DNA of 36,694 nt from Fibrobacterota bacterium (GCA_023249635.1 JAHFCH010000043.1:1-36694); one strand, 5' to 3'. Counted from the stretch's first letter, positions 1-7,961 are shown. Numbers and translations: made by a program. The notes: a model not told the origin generated them from the sequence alone.

Positions 1-78
1 GATCGAATCGCTCCGACCTCACCCAACCTCAGTACCTGCCGAATCCCGTCGAAGGGCGTTTTTCGACAGGGGAAAAAG

Positions 79-151
79 TACACCCGCCTGGGTTCGAACC
101 AGGGACCAACGGTTTAGAAAACCGCTGCTCTATCCACTGAGCTACGGGTGC
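79..151 (-). tRNA. tRNA-Arg (anticodon UCU)
   Basis: Read on the minus strand, the sequence folds into a full cloverleaf. It has a 7-bp acceptor stem beginning GCACCCG and closing with a G-U pair at 1-72. The D arm has stem GCTC/GAGC, and the anticodon stem GCGGT/ACCGT encloses loop TTTCTAA. The T arm has stem CCTGG and loop TTCGAAC. The loop places TCT at 34-36, giving arginine AGA decoding. The discriminator base is A and CCA is not encoded, so CCA would be added by nucleotidyltransferase. A consensus-like promoter lies just upstream (174-202). Downstream, at 48-67, a 6-bp hairpin (GTCGAA/TTCGAC) without a T run might help end transcription. Confidence 0.95.
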
Positions 152-173
152 CCGAGACTCTCGAAGGCCCCAT

Positions 174-202
174 AAAGTATGAAGGGGCCCAGAGGGTTGC
201 AA
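174..202 (-). promoter_or_regulatory. sigma70-type promoter for tRNA-Arg
   Basis: On the minus strand, TTGCAA (202-197) and TACTTT (179-174) are separated by exactly 17 bases. Transcription would start near 167, about 15 bases before the mature tRNA 5' end, which is a normal short tRNA leader. Called by eye from consensus. Confidence 0.6.
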
Positions 203-351
203 GGAAAGCGGGGGAAGGGCCCGGTTTTGCCCTGATCGGCGGGCTCGCGGACCACTTGGCCGACCCGGCAGCGCAGGGGTTGACGCCTCCCGGGGAAATT
301 CCCTAAATCTGCCGTTTACGCGATAATCGCTCCACTCTGGGAACCCTTGCG

Positions 352-381
352 TTGACGCTATTTGGGCCCGGCAGCCATAAT
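352..381 (+). promoter_or_regulatory. promoter of the minor-pilin operon, apparently leaderless
   Basis: TTGACG (352-357) is followed after 18 bases by CATAAT (376-381). If the last base of the -10 box is -7, +1 falls on base 388, the G of the GTG start codon of the first pilin gene. The bases before the GTG hold no Shine-Dalgarno sequence and the in-frame codon just before it is TAA. This suggests a leaderless transcript. A weaker pair, TTGACG (280-285) with CTAAAT (303-308), lies upstream and could give a longer leader. Confidence 0.5.
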
Positions 382-387
382 GTATAA

Positions 388-795
388 GTGGAATCCCGTA
401 AGCTTCGTAACGGCTATATCCAGATGGAAATCCTGGTCGGCATCAGCATCTTGCTGGTGGCCATCGCCGGGATCATGGCGTACTTCCAAACCAACTCCAA
501 AGCCGCCAAGCAATCCAGCGCATTTTACTTTTCCACCACCCTCGCAGCATCTGCCATCGAGACGGCCGAAGGCTCTCTCTCCAATCCCGATAGCCTGAAG
601 GCCCTACTGGCCGCCATCTCCGATTCCACGCATACCCGCAAAACCACAAGTTCGAAATCCGGCAAAGCCTTCGCGATGCAGGTCAAGTTCCGCAAGGTCG
701 CGGCGCCGGCGAACCTCATGAGCATCAAGGCGACGGTCACCTGGGACGGCACCATGACAAATTCGCTCGGAACGGTGGTCCCTTATGAGCCATGA
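388..795 (+). CDS. type IV prepilin-like minor pilin (PilV-like)
   Basis: This is a 135-residue protein with a class III (prepilin) signal. A short basic leader, MESRKLRNG, is followed by a hydrophobic helix of about 20 residues, YIQMEILVGISILLVAIAG. Prepilin peptidase would cut after Gly9, leaving Tyr10 at +1 and the conserved Glu at +5 (Glu14). Tyr at +1 in place of the usual Phe is uncommon. The rest is a small globular pilin head without recognisable cysteine pairs. The GTG at 388 is the only start that keeps the leader: the codon before it is a stop and the next start (424) lies inside the helix. It overlaps the next gene by 11 bases. The role is probably initiation or tip of a type IV pilus or type II-like pseudopilus. 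PilV-like is assigned by position and size, not by a diagnostic motif. Confidence 0.85.
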   Translation: MESRKLRNGYIQMEILVGISILLVAIAGIMAYFQTNSKAAKQSSAFYFSTTLAASAIETAEGSLSNPDSLKALLAAISDSTHTRKTTSSKSGKAFAMQVKFRKVAAPANLMSIKATVTWDGTMTNSLGTVVPYEP

Positions 796-1351
796 GAGCC
801 ATAAAAGGGGAGCGACCCTGTTGGAGATGATCGTCGGGGTCGGATTGCTCGTCATCGTCGGGGTGATTTTCGGAAGGGTGTACAAATCCATGAGCGGTAG
901 CACCGCCAGCGTCATCGCCACCGCGGATATGCAGACCCTGGTGAAGACATTCGATCAGCAGATCCATTCCGATCTAGCGCGCGCGGGTTTCGGCCTGCAA
1001 GGCATCGGGGTATTCAGCCGTATGGACGCTAAGGCGGCGGAATTCAACTACCGCGACCTGGTGGGTACGTATTGCAAAGAAGGGCAGTTGGCCTCCATCC
1101 GCTATTTCCAGTACGGCAAATCCATCTCGCGCAGCATCGCCTGCGATGGAACTGGAATCCCCGACAAGGCCACAGGGGCGTCCGGTGACAGCCTCGATCT
1201 CGCTTTCCGCTACCTGGACAACGCGGGCAAGCCCACCACCGACGCGAACCTGGTCAAGACCGTGGAGTATACCTTGCGGGTCGTCTCGCTCCGCGAAAAC
1301 GGTATCAAGCAACGCGCCACCACCAGCAGCGTGAACCTGGCGAACAACTGA
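785..1351 (+). CDS. type IV prepilin-like minor pilin (PilW-like)
   Basis: This is a 188-residue protein. The leader MSHESHKRG is followed by ATLLEMIVGVGLLVIVGVIF, so prepilin peptidase would cut after Gly9 with Ala at +1 and Glu at +5. Its size, place in the order and a body of alternating short strands fit the PilW/GspJ class of minor pilins. The ATG at 785 lies inside the end of the preceding gene (11-base overlap), and its stop overlaps the ATG of the following gene by one base, so the set is almost certainly translated from one message. Two cysteines near residues 98 and 119 could form a disulphide in the head. The PilW label rests on operon position and general form. Confidence 0.85.
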   Translation: MSHESHKRGATLLEMIVGVGLLVIVGVIFGRVYKSMSGSTASVIATADMQTLVKTFDQQIHSDLARAGFGLQGIGVFSRMDAKAAEFNYRDLVGTYCKEGQLASIRYFQYGKSISRSIACDGTGIPDKATGASGDSLDLAFRYLDNAGKPTTDANLVKTVEYTLRVVSLRENGIKQRATTSSVNLANN

Positions 1352-1887
1352 TGCGCGCGGAATCCAAGCATCTGGCCGGCGAGGGTACCCGCGGGCAACG
1401 GGGCTTTACCATCGTCCTGGTGTTGTTCTTCCTGATCGTCGCCACCTTGCTGGGCGCCGTGGCCTACCGCAAGATCCACGGCGAAGGCAGCGGCACTCTC
1501 CGTAACGCCAACGTGACCAAGGCGAAATTCCTTTCCGAGGCGGCGGTTTACCTAGGCCTCTCGGTCGCCCGGGGCGATTTCCCCTACTCCTGCGTGACCC
1601 ATGCCCCCAACGGCATCGACAAATCCACCGGCCCGGACGCCTGCGCGCCTTTGGAGCTGGCGAAGATCACCGGGTTCTATTCCGGGACGCTCACGCGCAA
1701 CCCTTCCACCGGCTGGCTCGAAGGCGCTCCCGCCTCGGCCAGCGAGGCTCTGACGGGATCGGCCAAAGAGAAGATTTCCATCAAAATCTGGATCCCGTCC
1801 TCCGACACGGTGCGTGTCGTGGGCCGGGCCAGCTACAACGGCATCACGGAAGACGCCCAACTTTTCGGAACCTGGGGAGGCTCCTGA
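1351..1887 (+). CDS. PilX/GspK-like prepilin lacking Glu5
   Basis: This is a 178-residue protein. An 18-residue basic leader ends in QRG, followed by FTIVLVLFFLIVATLLGAVAY. Cleavage after Gly18 puts Phe at +1 but Leu, not Glu, at +5. Loss of Glu5 is typical of GspK-type pseudopilins that sit at the very tip of the fibre, because the residue is needed to join the subunit above. The sequence after the helix (AKFLSEAAVYLGLSVARGDF) resembles the amino-terminal part of PilX/GspK proteins. The head has two cysteines (about residues 77 and 92). The start and stop each overlap a neighbouring gene by one base. The inferred role is tip subunit or adapter for the product of the next gene. Confidence 0.8.
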   Translation: MRAESKHLAGEGTRGQRGFTIVLVLFFLIVATLLGAVAYRKIHGEGSGTLRNANVTKAKFLSEAAVYLGLSVARGDFPYSCVTHAPNGIDKSTGPDACAPLELAKITGFYSGTLTRNPSTGWLEGAPASASEALTGSAKEKISIKIWIPSSDTVRVVGRASYNGITEDAQLFGTWGGS

Positions 1888-3023
1888 TGCGCAAAGCTTT
1901 ACTACCGGCCGTGCTCGCGGCCATTCCCGGGCTCGCGTTCGCCGCCAGCCTGCGCGTGAACGACACGCTCAACACCTTCCAGATCTACGGCAAGGCCTGG
2001 GTCTGCATCTATGGCGACGGGATCACGTCGGACAGCGCCGATATCGGTTCCGATGTCTTGATCGAGCAGAACAACAACAACATGAAGGTGGGCGGGAGCC
2101 TGATCAGCGGCGATAAGATCATTCTCTTGGAGAACATGAAGGTTTCGGGCATCGTGAATTGCCGGGGCAATCTCAGAATGACCGCATTTAGCACACTCTT
2201 CGGCAAAATGAACGTAGGCGGCAGCGTCATCATTGCGGGAGCCAATCCCGCCAGCAACGTCTTCAAGGATTCCATGTACATCGGTGGCGGCCAGGTCCAG
2301 GTTTCCCAGGCGTGGGCCGGCAACACCTACTCCGGCGTCTCCTTGAACGGCAGCGTGCTGCCGGCTACCGTGGGCAAGCCGGGCAACATACGCTTCGGCG
2401 TCAATAAAGCCTTCCCCACCAAGAACATGATCCTGCCCGATACCACCGTGAACTTCGATGGCGCGCGCAATTGCGTCACCGTGCCGGGGGTCCGCTTCGA
2501 CATGGCCATGTGCGGCCTGGGAGGCTCCGCGACGGACAGCATCCTGACACCGGGGCGTTACGGCGATTTCACCATCGCCTCAGGTAACCGCTTCTATCTC
2601 GGACCCGGCCTATATCAATTCCGATCGCTTACGCTCAAGTCGGACGGCACCAAGATGATTTTCGTGCAAGGGAAGACGGGAACCACGCGGGTATTGGTCG
2701 AAAATGACATCACCATCGAGCCGGGATTCCAGCTCATCGCCCCGGAGCGGTACACGGATCCCACCTTCAACTCGGGCACCGTATTCTTTTACGCCAACGG
2801 GAAAATCTCGCTGGGCGATGATATCCAGATTTGGGCCACCCTGGTCTCGCCCAACAGTTTCATGAGCCTGGAATCCGGGATACGGCTCTTCGGGCAAGTG
2901 TTCGCCAAGGGGATACGCATCGAGAACGGATTCGACGGCTCCGGCGGCAAAGGACGATGGATTCCGGTGGCGAACAAGCGCACGCTGAAATATTCCATCA
3001 TCCACTTCAAGCACCCGGGTTGA
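1887..3023 (+). CDS. secreted beta-repeat protein of the pilin operon
   Basis: This is a 378-residue protein with a Sec signal peptide (MRKALLPAVLAAIPGLAFA, probable cut before Ala20). The mature part is rich in short Gly/Val/Ile strands with turns, first around residues 25-120 (repeats such as MKVGGSLISGD, MKVSGIVNC, MNVGGSVII) and again at 220-360. The second half has the pattern LTPGRYGDF, GPGLYQFRSLTLKSDG, VLVENDITI, and a final FGQVFAKGIRIENG. It resembles the beta-helical DUF7305-type region found in pilus-associated proteins, and bactofilin-like folds. That resemblance is from memory of the family. Its start overlaps the pilX-like stop by one base, so it belongs to the pilin operon and may be a pilus-tip or surface adhesin. 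I do not recognise a specific family name with certainty. Confidence 0.7.
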   Translation: MRKALLPAVLAAIPGLAFAASLRVNDTLNTFQIYGKAWVCIYGDGITSDSADIGSDVLIEQNNNNMKVGGSLISGDKIILLENMKVSGIVNCRGNLRMTAFSTLFGKMNVGGSVIIAGANPASNVFKDSMYIGGGQVQVSQAWAGNTYSGVSLNGSVLPATVGKPGNIRFGVNKAFPTKNMILPDTTVNFDGARNCVTVPGVRFDMAMCGLGGSATDSILTPGRYGDFTIASGNRFYLGPGLYQFRSLTLKSDGTKMIFVQGKTGTTRVLVENDITIEPGFQLIAPERYTDPTFNSGTVFFYANGKISLGDDIQIWATLVSPNSFMSLESGIRLFGQVFAKGIRIENGFDGSGGKGRWIPVANKRTLKYSIIHFKHPG

Positions 3024-3075
3024 TCCCGGACCGCGAACCCGGCTGGGTTGCGGACAGCTTCAGGCCTGATTCCGG

Positions 3076-4716
3076 CTAGCCCGGCCCATTCACGACGAAG
3101 CGTATGATGCGGCAGGCATGCCCCGTGCTCTGGGCGTTTTTCCCGGGCGCCGTCACCAGCCGCAACTCATGGGCGCCTTTCGCCAGGTCCTTGCTGAAGA
3201 TGTAGGTCCAGGGGATATTCAGGCCCGAGCTCCAGGGCGTGAATTGATCCTGGGTGCCCATGACCTTCCCGTCGATGGCGTATTCCAGCATACCCACATC
3301 CGGTCCCGCGGGGACCACGATGCCCACGGCGGTGCCCGTAAAGGCGTAAGTGAGGGTATCGCCCGGCGCGGTGGATTCCAACACGGGAAGCTTGAAGAAG
3401 CCGTCGCGAGTGCCTCCTGCGGTCGGGGTCCAGGACTCGACCCGCTTCCAGCCGGTGACGATCTTCCCCTTGGAGATGGAATCGGTATGGCCCTGTTGAA
3501 AGCAAAGCGAGTCCAAGGGCAGGGCCGGGATATGCGCGACCGGGGCCGCGGTAACCGTAAGCGCGAACGCCGCATCCAACATGCGGATCATGTTCCTCGC
3601 ATAGATGCTTTGGCCGAACGCACCGGGATGCACATCGCCGCCGAACTCGGCCCAGGTGTAGCGTTCGGCCACGTATTGCGCCAGATTGAGCGATGGGATT
3701 CCGTACGGGTTCGCGACCTTTTCATAGTCGGCGATGGGCGCGACCGGTTTCCCGGCCTTTACGTTTTCGTAAAAAGAAGCATCCGCGAAATAGTAGAACA
3801 CGATGTCCATCTCCGGATTGGCGCGGCGGGCCTGGCGCACGATGCCCTCGTAGGCCCGGGTGCGCACCAGGCTGGCGACTTTGTTGGTGGTATCGTTCAC
3901 GGCCGATTCGAAGAACAGCAAGTCCACCTTGCCCTTCTCCAAAACGTCCCGGCGCAGGCGGAAGCCGTGCATATCGCTGCCCACGCTGGGGATGCCGGCG
4001 TTGATGAATTCGAAGACGGTGCCGGGGAATTTCTTCTTGAGGTAATTCGCGACGCTATCGCGCCAGCCCCCATTGTAGGTGATGGATCCGCCCAGGAAGG
4101 CCACCCGACCCTGCTTGGCGCCGCGGAAATGCCCGGCGCAATGGCCCATGTCGTCACGCAAGATGGCACGGGTCGAATCCCACAGGTCCGTGGCCGCGAG
4201 CTTGAAATCCTTGACCGCGGTTGCTTCCAGCGCGACTGAAGCGGCGCGATAGGGCAGGATGCCTTTGCCCCACACGCTGACATGGAAGCTGAGGGCAGCG
4301 GAAGATTTGCGTGACGCCGGCGCCTGATCGGCTATGGCATAACCGGGGAGGCCCGTCGCATCAACAGGCCTGGAAACCGCCAAGCCCGGAACCGGGAAGC
4401 CGTGGTAACCTCTGAGATACCCCAGCGACCGTCCGCGCAGGTCGTAAAAAAATCCCTGCGTTAAACCCGCGCGGTTCCCGTTGGAGGCGGCAAGTCCGCG
4501 CAGGAAGGTGCCGGATCCCGGCGGCAAGGTCAGGGTATACCTTCCCTGGGCATTGGTGACGGCCTGGACCTCGCGGCTGGAATCGGTAGCGTCGACGAAA
4601 CGGACGAAGGCGTCGGCGATGGGCTTGCCCGCGTCGTTGGAGACCACGCCCGTGACATCGGCGAAGGCGGTGGCGACAGCCAAGGGCAACAGGGGATATA
4701 AAAGCCAGGCACGCAT
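3076..4716 (-). CDS. secreted SGNH-family esterase with carboxypeptidase-regulatory-like domain
   Basis: This is a 546-residue protein starting MRAWLLYPLLPLAVATAFA, a Sec signal peptide. Residues 20-75 form a carboxypeptidase-regulatory-like beta-sandwich (VTGVVSNDAGKPIADAFV ... GRYTLTLPPG). The SGNH hydrolase core follows: block I FLGGSIT with nucleophile Ser211, block II Gly241 (NAGIPSVGSD), block III ESAVND with Asn274, and block V GGDVHPGAFG with Asp361/His363. The last 160 residues form a beta-sandwich that may bind carbohydrate. SGNH enzymes of this kind often deacetylate xylan, pectin or other polysaccharides; the substrate here is not evident. An in-frame extension to 4941 exists, but the ATG at 4716 is followed directly by the signal peptide. 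The gene is divergent from a polysaccharide deacetylase and convergent with the pilin operon. Confidence 0.82.
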   Translation of the reverse strand: MRAWLLYPLLPLAVATAFADVTGVVSNDAGKPIADAFVRFVDATDSSREVQAVTNAQGRYTLTLPPGSGTFLRGLAASNGNRAGLTQGFFYDLRGRSLGYLRGYHGFPVPGLAVSRPVDATGLPGYAIADQAPASRKSSAALSFHVSVWGKGILPYRAASVALEATAVKDFKLAATDLWDSTRAILRDDMGHCAGHFRGAKQGRVAFLGGSITYNGGWRDSVANYLKKKFPGTVFEFINAGIPSVGSDMHGFRLRRDVLEKGKVDLLFFESAVNDTTNKVASLVRTRAYEGIVRQARRANPEMDIVFYYFADASFYENVKAGKPVAPIADYEKVANPYGIPSLNLAQYVAERYTWAEFGGDVHPGAFGQSIYARNMIRMLDAAFALTVTAAPVAHIPALPLDSLCFQQGHTDSISKGKIVTGWKRVESWTPTAGGTRDGFFKLPVLESTAPGDTLTYAFTGTAVGIVVPAGPDVGMLEYAIDGKVMGTQDQFTPWSSGLNIPWTYIFSKDLAKGAHELRLVTAPGKNAQSTGHACRIIRFVVNGPG

Positions 4717-4838
4717 GCAGCTATCCAATCTAGGCAGGATAGCGGCCCCTGGCCCGGCTTTATCCCTATCTAAGCTTGGATTACGGGATTTCCCGGATTC
4801 CGCGTTTCTGGAACGGGGTCCGGGATTATCTTGGCAGC

Positions 4839-4844
4839 GGAGGT
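4839..4844 (+). promoter_or_regulatory. Shine-Dalgarno that fixes the deacetylase start
   Basis: GGAGGT lies 5 bases before the ATG at 4850. The reading frame is open far upstream (to 4481), but only this ATG has a strong ribosome site and is followed by a signal peptide. The 133-base gap between the divergent genes (4717-4849) must hold both promoters; I see no convincing -35/-10 pair in it. Confidence 0.75.
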
Positions 4845-4849
4845 CGAAA

Positions 4850-5983
4850 ATGCGGATTGCGGGAACGGTATGCGGCGCGATGCTCCTATGGGTCCAGAGC
4901 CAGGCCCAGGTGACGGTCGCCAAGTTCAAAGACGACTGCAACGGCGCCTATGTCTTCACCTTCGACGATGCGCTCCCCACCCAACTCATCTACGCCGCCC
5001 CCTACCTGGACCAGGTGGGCCTCAAGGGTTCGTTCTACCTGATTACCCGGAACGTAGCCGACGGGGATGCGGCCCCGGCCATCGGGAAGCCCACCACCTG
5101 GAAAGGCTGGAAGGTGCTGGCGGATAGCGGGCATGAGATAGGTTCGCATACCCTGAGCCATCCCGATCTCACCACCCTGTCCGCCGATTCGGCGGCCAAG
5201 GAACTGGAAGGTTCCGCCCAGGCCATCAAAACCAAACTGGGCCTTACCCCCATCACCCTGGCCTACCCTTATAACAGCCGTAACACCGCAGTTACGGCGC
5301 TGGCCCTTAAGACGTACATGGCCGCCCGGGAATACCAGAGCACCTACGGCGACGTGTCCGGGGGCGCGAACACGGCCGATGCCATGAACAAATTCCCGGA
5401 TGCCGCGGTCACGGCCCGCAAGCTGATGATCGGCATGATTCACGGGCTCACCGAACCCTACGCCCCGCTGGATCCCGCCCAGTTCCTGGTGCATCTGAAA
5501 TATTGCCGCAAGCTCGCGGATGATCGCAAGCTGTGGGTGGCCCGCTTCTGCGACGCCAGCAAATACGGGACGGAACGGGACTCCCTCAAACTCACCGTGA
5601 AAACCCAGACCGCGGGCCATGCGGAATTCACCGCCGCCAGCCCCCTGGATGCGGCCCGTTACGATTTCCCGTTGACCTTCAAGGTTGCCTATAGCGGGGA
5701 CGCGCCTGCCTCGGCCCAGGCCCTGCGCGCGGGCTCCTCCGTGCCCCTGCCTCTGGAAATCCTCCCCGGGTTCATCCTCATCCAGGCCGTACCCGGACCG
5801 GCCGCCATCACTGTGGATTGGCCCGGTGGGACCGGCTTGGCGCCTTCCGCGAAATCCCTATCCTCTCCGGGCAACCCGGCTTCCCGGCCACGCTACCTAC
5901 CGGATGGCCGTCGCTTCCGGTCCCGCCAGAAAGGTCCGGGCCCAATCCGGACGGCCTCCCCGACCATGTCCGGAAACGGCTAG
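4850..5983 (+). CDS. secreted polysaccharide deacetylase (NodB-homology, CE4-like)
   Basis: This is a 377-residue protein with a signal peptide ending near QSQAQ (residue 20). The NodB domain starts at once: VFTFDDA carries the catalytic base and metal-ligand Asp pair (Asp39/Asp40), and GSHTLSHPDL carries the two metal-binding histidines (His100 and His104). Members of this family remove N- or O-acetyl groups from chitin, peptidoglycan or xylan; the substrate cannot be read from the sequence. Residues from about 250 form a beta-rich tail. The last 60 residues are rich in Pro, Arg and Ser and look unlike a folded domain. I looked for a sorting domain in the other two frames there and did not find a clear one. 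It is divergent from the SGNH esterase, so the two may act on the same acetylated glycan. Confidence 0.85.
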   Translation: MRIAGTVCGAMLLWVQSQAQVTVAKFKDDCNGAYVFTFDDALPTQLIYAAPYLDQVGLKGSFYLITRNVADGDAAPAIGKPTTWKGWKVLADSGHEIGSHTLSHPDLTTLSADSAAKELEGSAQAIKTKLGLTPITLAYPYNSRNTAVTALALKTYMAAREYQSTYGDVSGGANTADAMNKFPDAAVTARKLMIGMIHGLTEPYAPLDPAQFLVHLKYCRKLADDRKLWVARFCDASKYGTERDSLKLTVKTQTAGHAEFTAASPLDAARYDFPLTFKVAYSGDAPASAQALRAGSSVPLPLEILPGFILIQAVPGPAAITVDWPGGTGLAPSAKSLSSPGNPASRPRYLPDGRRFRSRQKGPGPIRTASPTMSGNG

Positions 5984-6015
5984 TCGGCACGCCGCGGAGC
6001 GGTTAGTTTGCTTGC

Positions 6016-7476
6016 GTGGATCGCGGAGACGTTTATTATCAGGCCATGCTGGCGCGGGACTACCGCTTCGACGGCAAATTCTTCGTAGGCGTCAAGACCA
6101 CCGGGGTCTATTGCCGCCCGATTTGCCCGGCGCGGCCCAAACGCGAAAACGTGGAATTCTTTCCCGACGCCCGGCTTGCCGAAAAACGGGGCTACCGGCC
6201 CTGCCTGCGCTGCCGCCCCGAATGCGCGCCGCTCTCCCCCGCCTGGTCCGGCAAATCGGCCTTGGTACACCGCGCGCTCAAAGCGCTTTCCGAATCGGCC
6301 GCGGGCCACAGCGGCTCCCATCCGGCCGATGGCCAAGGGGAGGAAGCCTTCGCCGCCCGCTTCGGGGTCAGCGCCCGCCATCTGCGCCGGCTCTTTCTGG
6401 CCGAAGTCGGTAAAACCCCCGCGCGCATCCAATCCGATCACCGCCTCGACTTCGCGCGCAACCTGATCCTGGATACCTCCCTGCCCATGGCCGGGATCGC
6501 CGGCTCCGCGGGCTTCGCCTCCATCCGCCGCTTCAACGCCGCGGTCAAGGAACGCTTCCGCCGTTCGCCTACCGAGCTGCGCGGACGCGGCCGAAAAACC
6601 CTCCCCGCCCCAGGCATCGTCCTGACGCTGCCCTTCCGCCCCCCTTTCGATTGGGAGACTTCCCTCGCGTATTACCGCTCCCATACCATTGCCGGCCTGG
6701 AAAGCTTCGGGGACGGCGCCTACGAAAGGCGGTTCCGCTGGGAAGGCGGCGCCCCAGGTAGCGTACGGGTTACCCTGGATCCCGGGCCACATCGGCTGCG
6801 GGTGGAGGTATCGGGATCGGAAATCCGCTCATTGGCGCGTACCGCCAAGGCGGTGCGGCGCATGTTCGACCTGGATTCCGATCCGTTGTTGGTGGCCAAT
6901 GCCTTCGCCCGCGAGCCGCGCCTGGAAAAGCTAAGGCGCAAGCGGCCCGGCCTCCGTAGCCCGCGCGGCTGGGATCCTTGGGAAACCGCGGTATGCGCGG
7001 TGCTGGGCCAATTGGTAAGCATTCCCCAGGCCAACCGGCTGATCGCGCAGTTGGTCGCCGGCTACGGCGAAATAGTCCGGCATCCGGGAACCAGGGAGGA
7101 GTTCCGTCTCTTCCCCACGCCGGGAAACCTGCTCCGATCCGATCTGGCAAAGGTGGGAACGACGGGAGCACGCAAGGCGGTGCTGCGCGAACTCGCGCGC
7201 AAGGTGCACTCCGGGGAAATCAGCTTGTCCAGCGCGCAGGATCCAGATGCGTTCAGGGCAAGCTTGCTCGCTATCCGTGGCATCGGTCCCTGGACGGCGG
7301 AATACATTTGCCTGCGCGCCATCGGGGATACCGACGCATTTCCCGCCACCGATTTGGTGCTGCGGCGGGCCTTGGAAGCGGACGGACACATGGATATCAG
7401 CCGGGTACGGCCCTGGCGCGGATACGCCGCCGCGCATTTGTGGCGGGCCTGGGCGCTGGAAAAAGAAAACCAATGA
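6016..7476 (+). CDS. Ada-AlkA fusion: alkylation sensor and 3-methyladenine DNA glycosylase
   Basis: This is a 486-residue multidomain protein. Residues 5-75 are the Ada zinc domain with four cysteines, Cys33, Cys37, Cys63 and Cys66 (C-x3-C-x25-C-x2-C); one ligand is the methylphosphotriester acceptor in E. coli Ada. Residues 85-185 are an AraC-type double helix-turn-helix. Residues 195-290 resemble the AlkA N-terminal domain, and 300-470 are the HhH-GPD glycosylase with GIGPWTAEY and catalytic Asp446 (PATDLVL). It should sense methylated DNA, activate its own operon and excise alkylated bases. Compared with E. coli, the methyltransferase half of Ada is replaced by AlkA. The GTG at 6016 gives the usual short lead before the Ada domain; no strong ribosome site is seen. 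The stop overlaps the next ATG by 4 bases. Confidence 0.92.
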   Translation: MDRGDVYYQAMLARDYRFDGKFFVGVKTTGVYCRPICPARPKRENVEFFPDARLAEKRGYRPCLRCRPECAPLSPAWSGKSALVHRALKALSESAAGHSGSHPADGQGEEAFAARFGVSARHLRRLFLAEVGKTPARIQSDHRLDFARNLILDTSLPMAGIAGSAGFASIRRFNAAVKERFRRSPTELRGRGRKTLPAPGIVLTLPFRPPFDWETSLAYYRSHTIAGLESFGDGAYERRFRWEGGAPGSVRVTLDPGPHRLRVEVSGSEIRSLARTAKAVRRMFDLDSDPLLVANAFAREPRLEKLRRKRPGLRSPRGWDPWETAVCAVLGQLVSIPQANRLIAQLVAGYGEIVRHPGTREEFRLFPTPGNLLRSDLAKVGTTGARKAVLRELARKVHSGEISLSSAQDPDAFRASLLAIRGIGPWTAEYICLRAIGDTDAFPATDLVLRRALEADGHMDISRVRPWRGYAAAHLWRAWALEKENQ

Positions 7477-7961
7477 CCTATTTCAAAAAACGCATCGCCA
7501 CGCCCACGGGCAAGATGACCCTGGTCGCCACCGCCGAGTCGGTATGCGCGCTTGTTTGGGACGAAAGCGAACTCCCGCGCATGGGTATCGACAAGGCCAA
7601 GGCCGGCGTTGACTGCGCGCCCCTCGCCGCCGCCGAGAAGCAATTGGGGGAATATTTCCGCGGGGAGCGGAAACGCTTCGACCTTCCCCTGGAACCGCAC
7701 GGAACCCCATTCCAGCAAAGCGTATGGGCCGCGTTACGGAAAATCCCCTTCGGCAAGACCTGGAGCTACCGGGACCTGGCGCATGCGGTGGGAAACCCGG
7801 GAGCCATGCGGGCCGTTGGCACCGCCAACGGGCGCAATCCCCTGTGCATTTTCATTCCCTGCCACCGCGTGGTGCGCGCCTCGGGGGAAATCGGCGGGTA
7901 CGCCGGCGGCGTGGAACGGAAAATCTTCCTCTTGAATCTTGAGAAGGATTTACAGAAGTAA
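7473..7961 (+). CDS. ogt: O6-methylguanine-DNA methyltransferase
   Basis: This is a 162-residue, single-domain methyltransferase. The active-site motif IPCHRVV places the acceptor Cys at 130, and GTPFQQSVWAALRKIPFGKTWSY and AVGTANGRNP are the usual helix-turn-helix and Asn-hinge regions. The enzyme moves the alkyl group of O6-alkylguanine to its own cysteine in a suicide reaction. It begins in an ATGA overlap with the Ada-AlkA gene, so the two are translationally coupled and should be induced together by alkylation damage. A terminator follows 13 bases after the stop. The symbol ogt is used because the Ada sensor domain is on the other protein. Confidence 0.93.
   Translation: MTYFKKRIATPTGKMTLVATAESVCALVWDESELPRMGIDKAKAGVDCAPLAAAEKQLGEYFRGERKRFDLPLEPHGTPFQQSVWAALRKIPFGKTWSYRDLAHAVGNPGAMRAVGTANGRNPLCIFIPCHRVVRASGEIGGYAGGVERKIFLLNLEKDLQK

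Noticed and set aside
3033-3053. Hairpin between the pilin operon and the esterase as a terminator
   Set aside because: A stem of about 8 bp with a bulge exists, but there is no T run on either strand; too weak to call.
3118-4239. Long open frame on the plus strand opposite the SGNH esterase
   Set aside because: It is antisense to a gene with clear catalytic motifs, has no family features, and results from GC-rich codon bias.
4481-4849. N-terminal extension of the deacetylase
   Set aside because: The frame is open, but the ATG at 4850 has an ideal ribosome site and starts a signal peptide; the extension would also overlap the divergent esterase gene.
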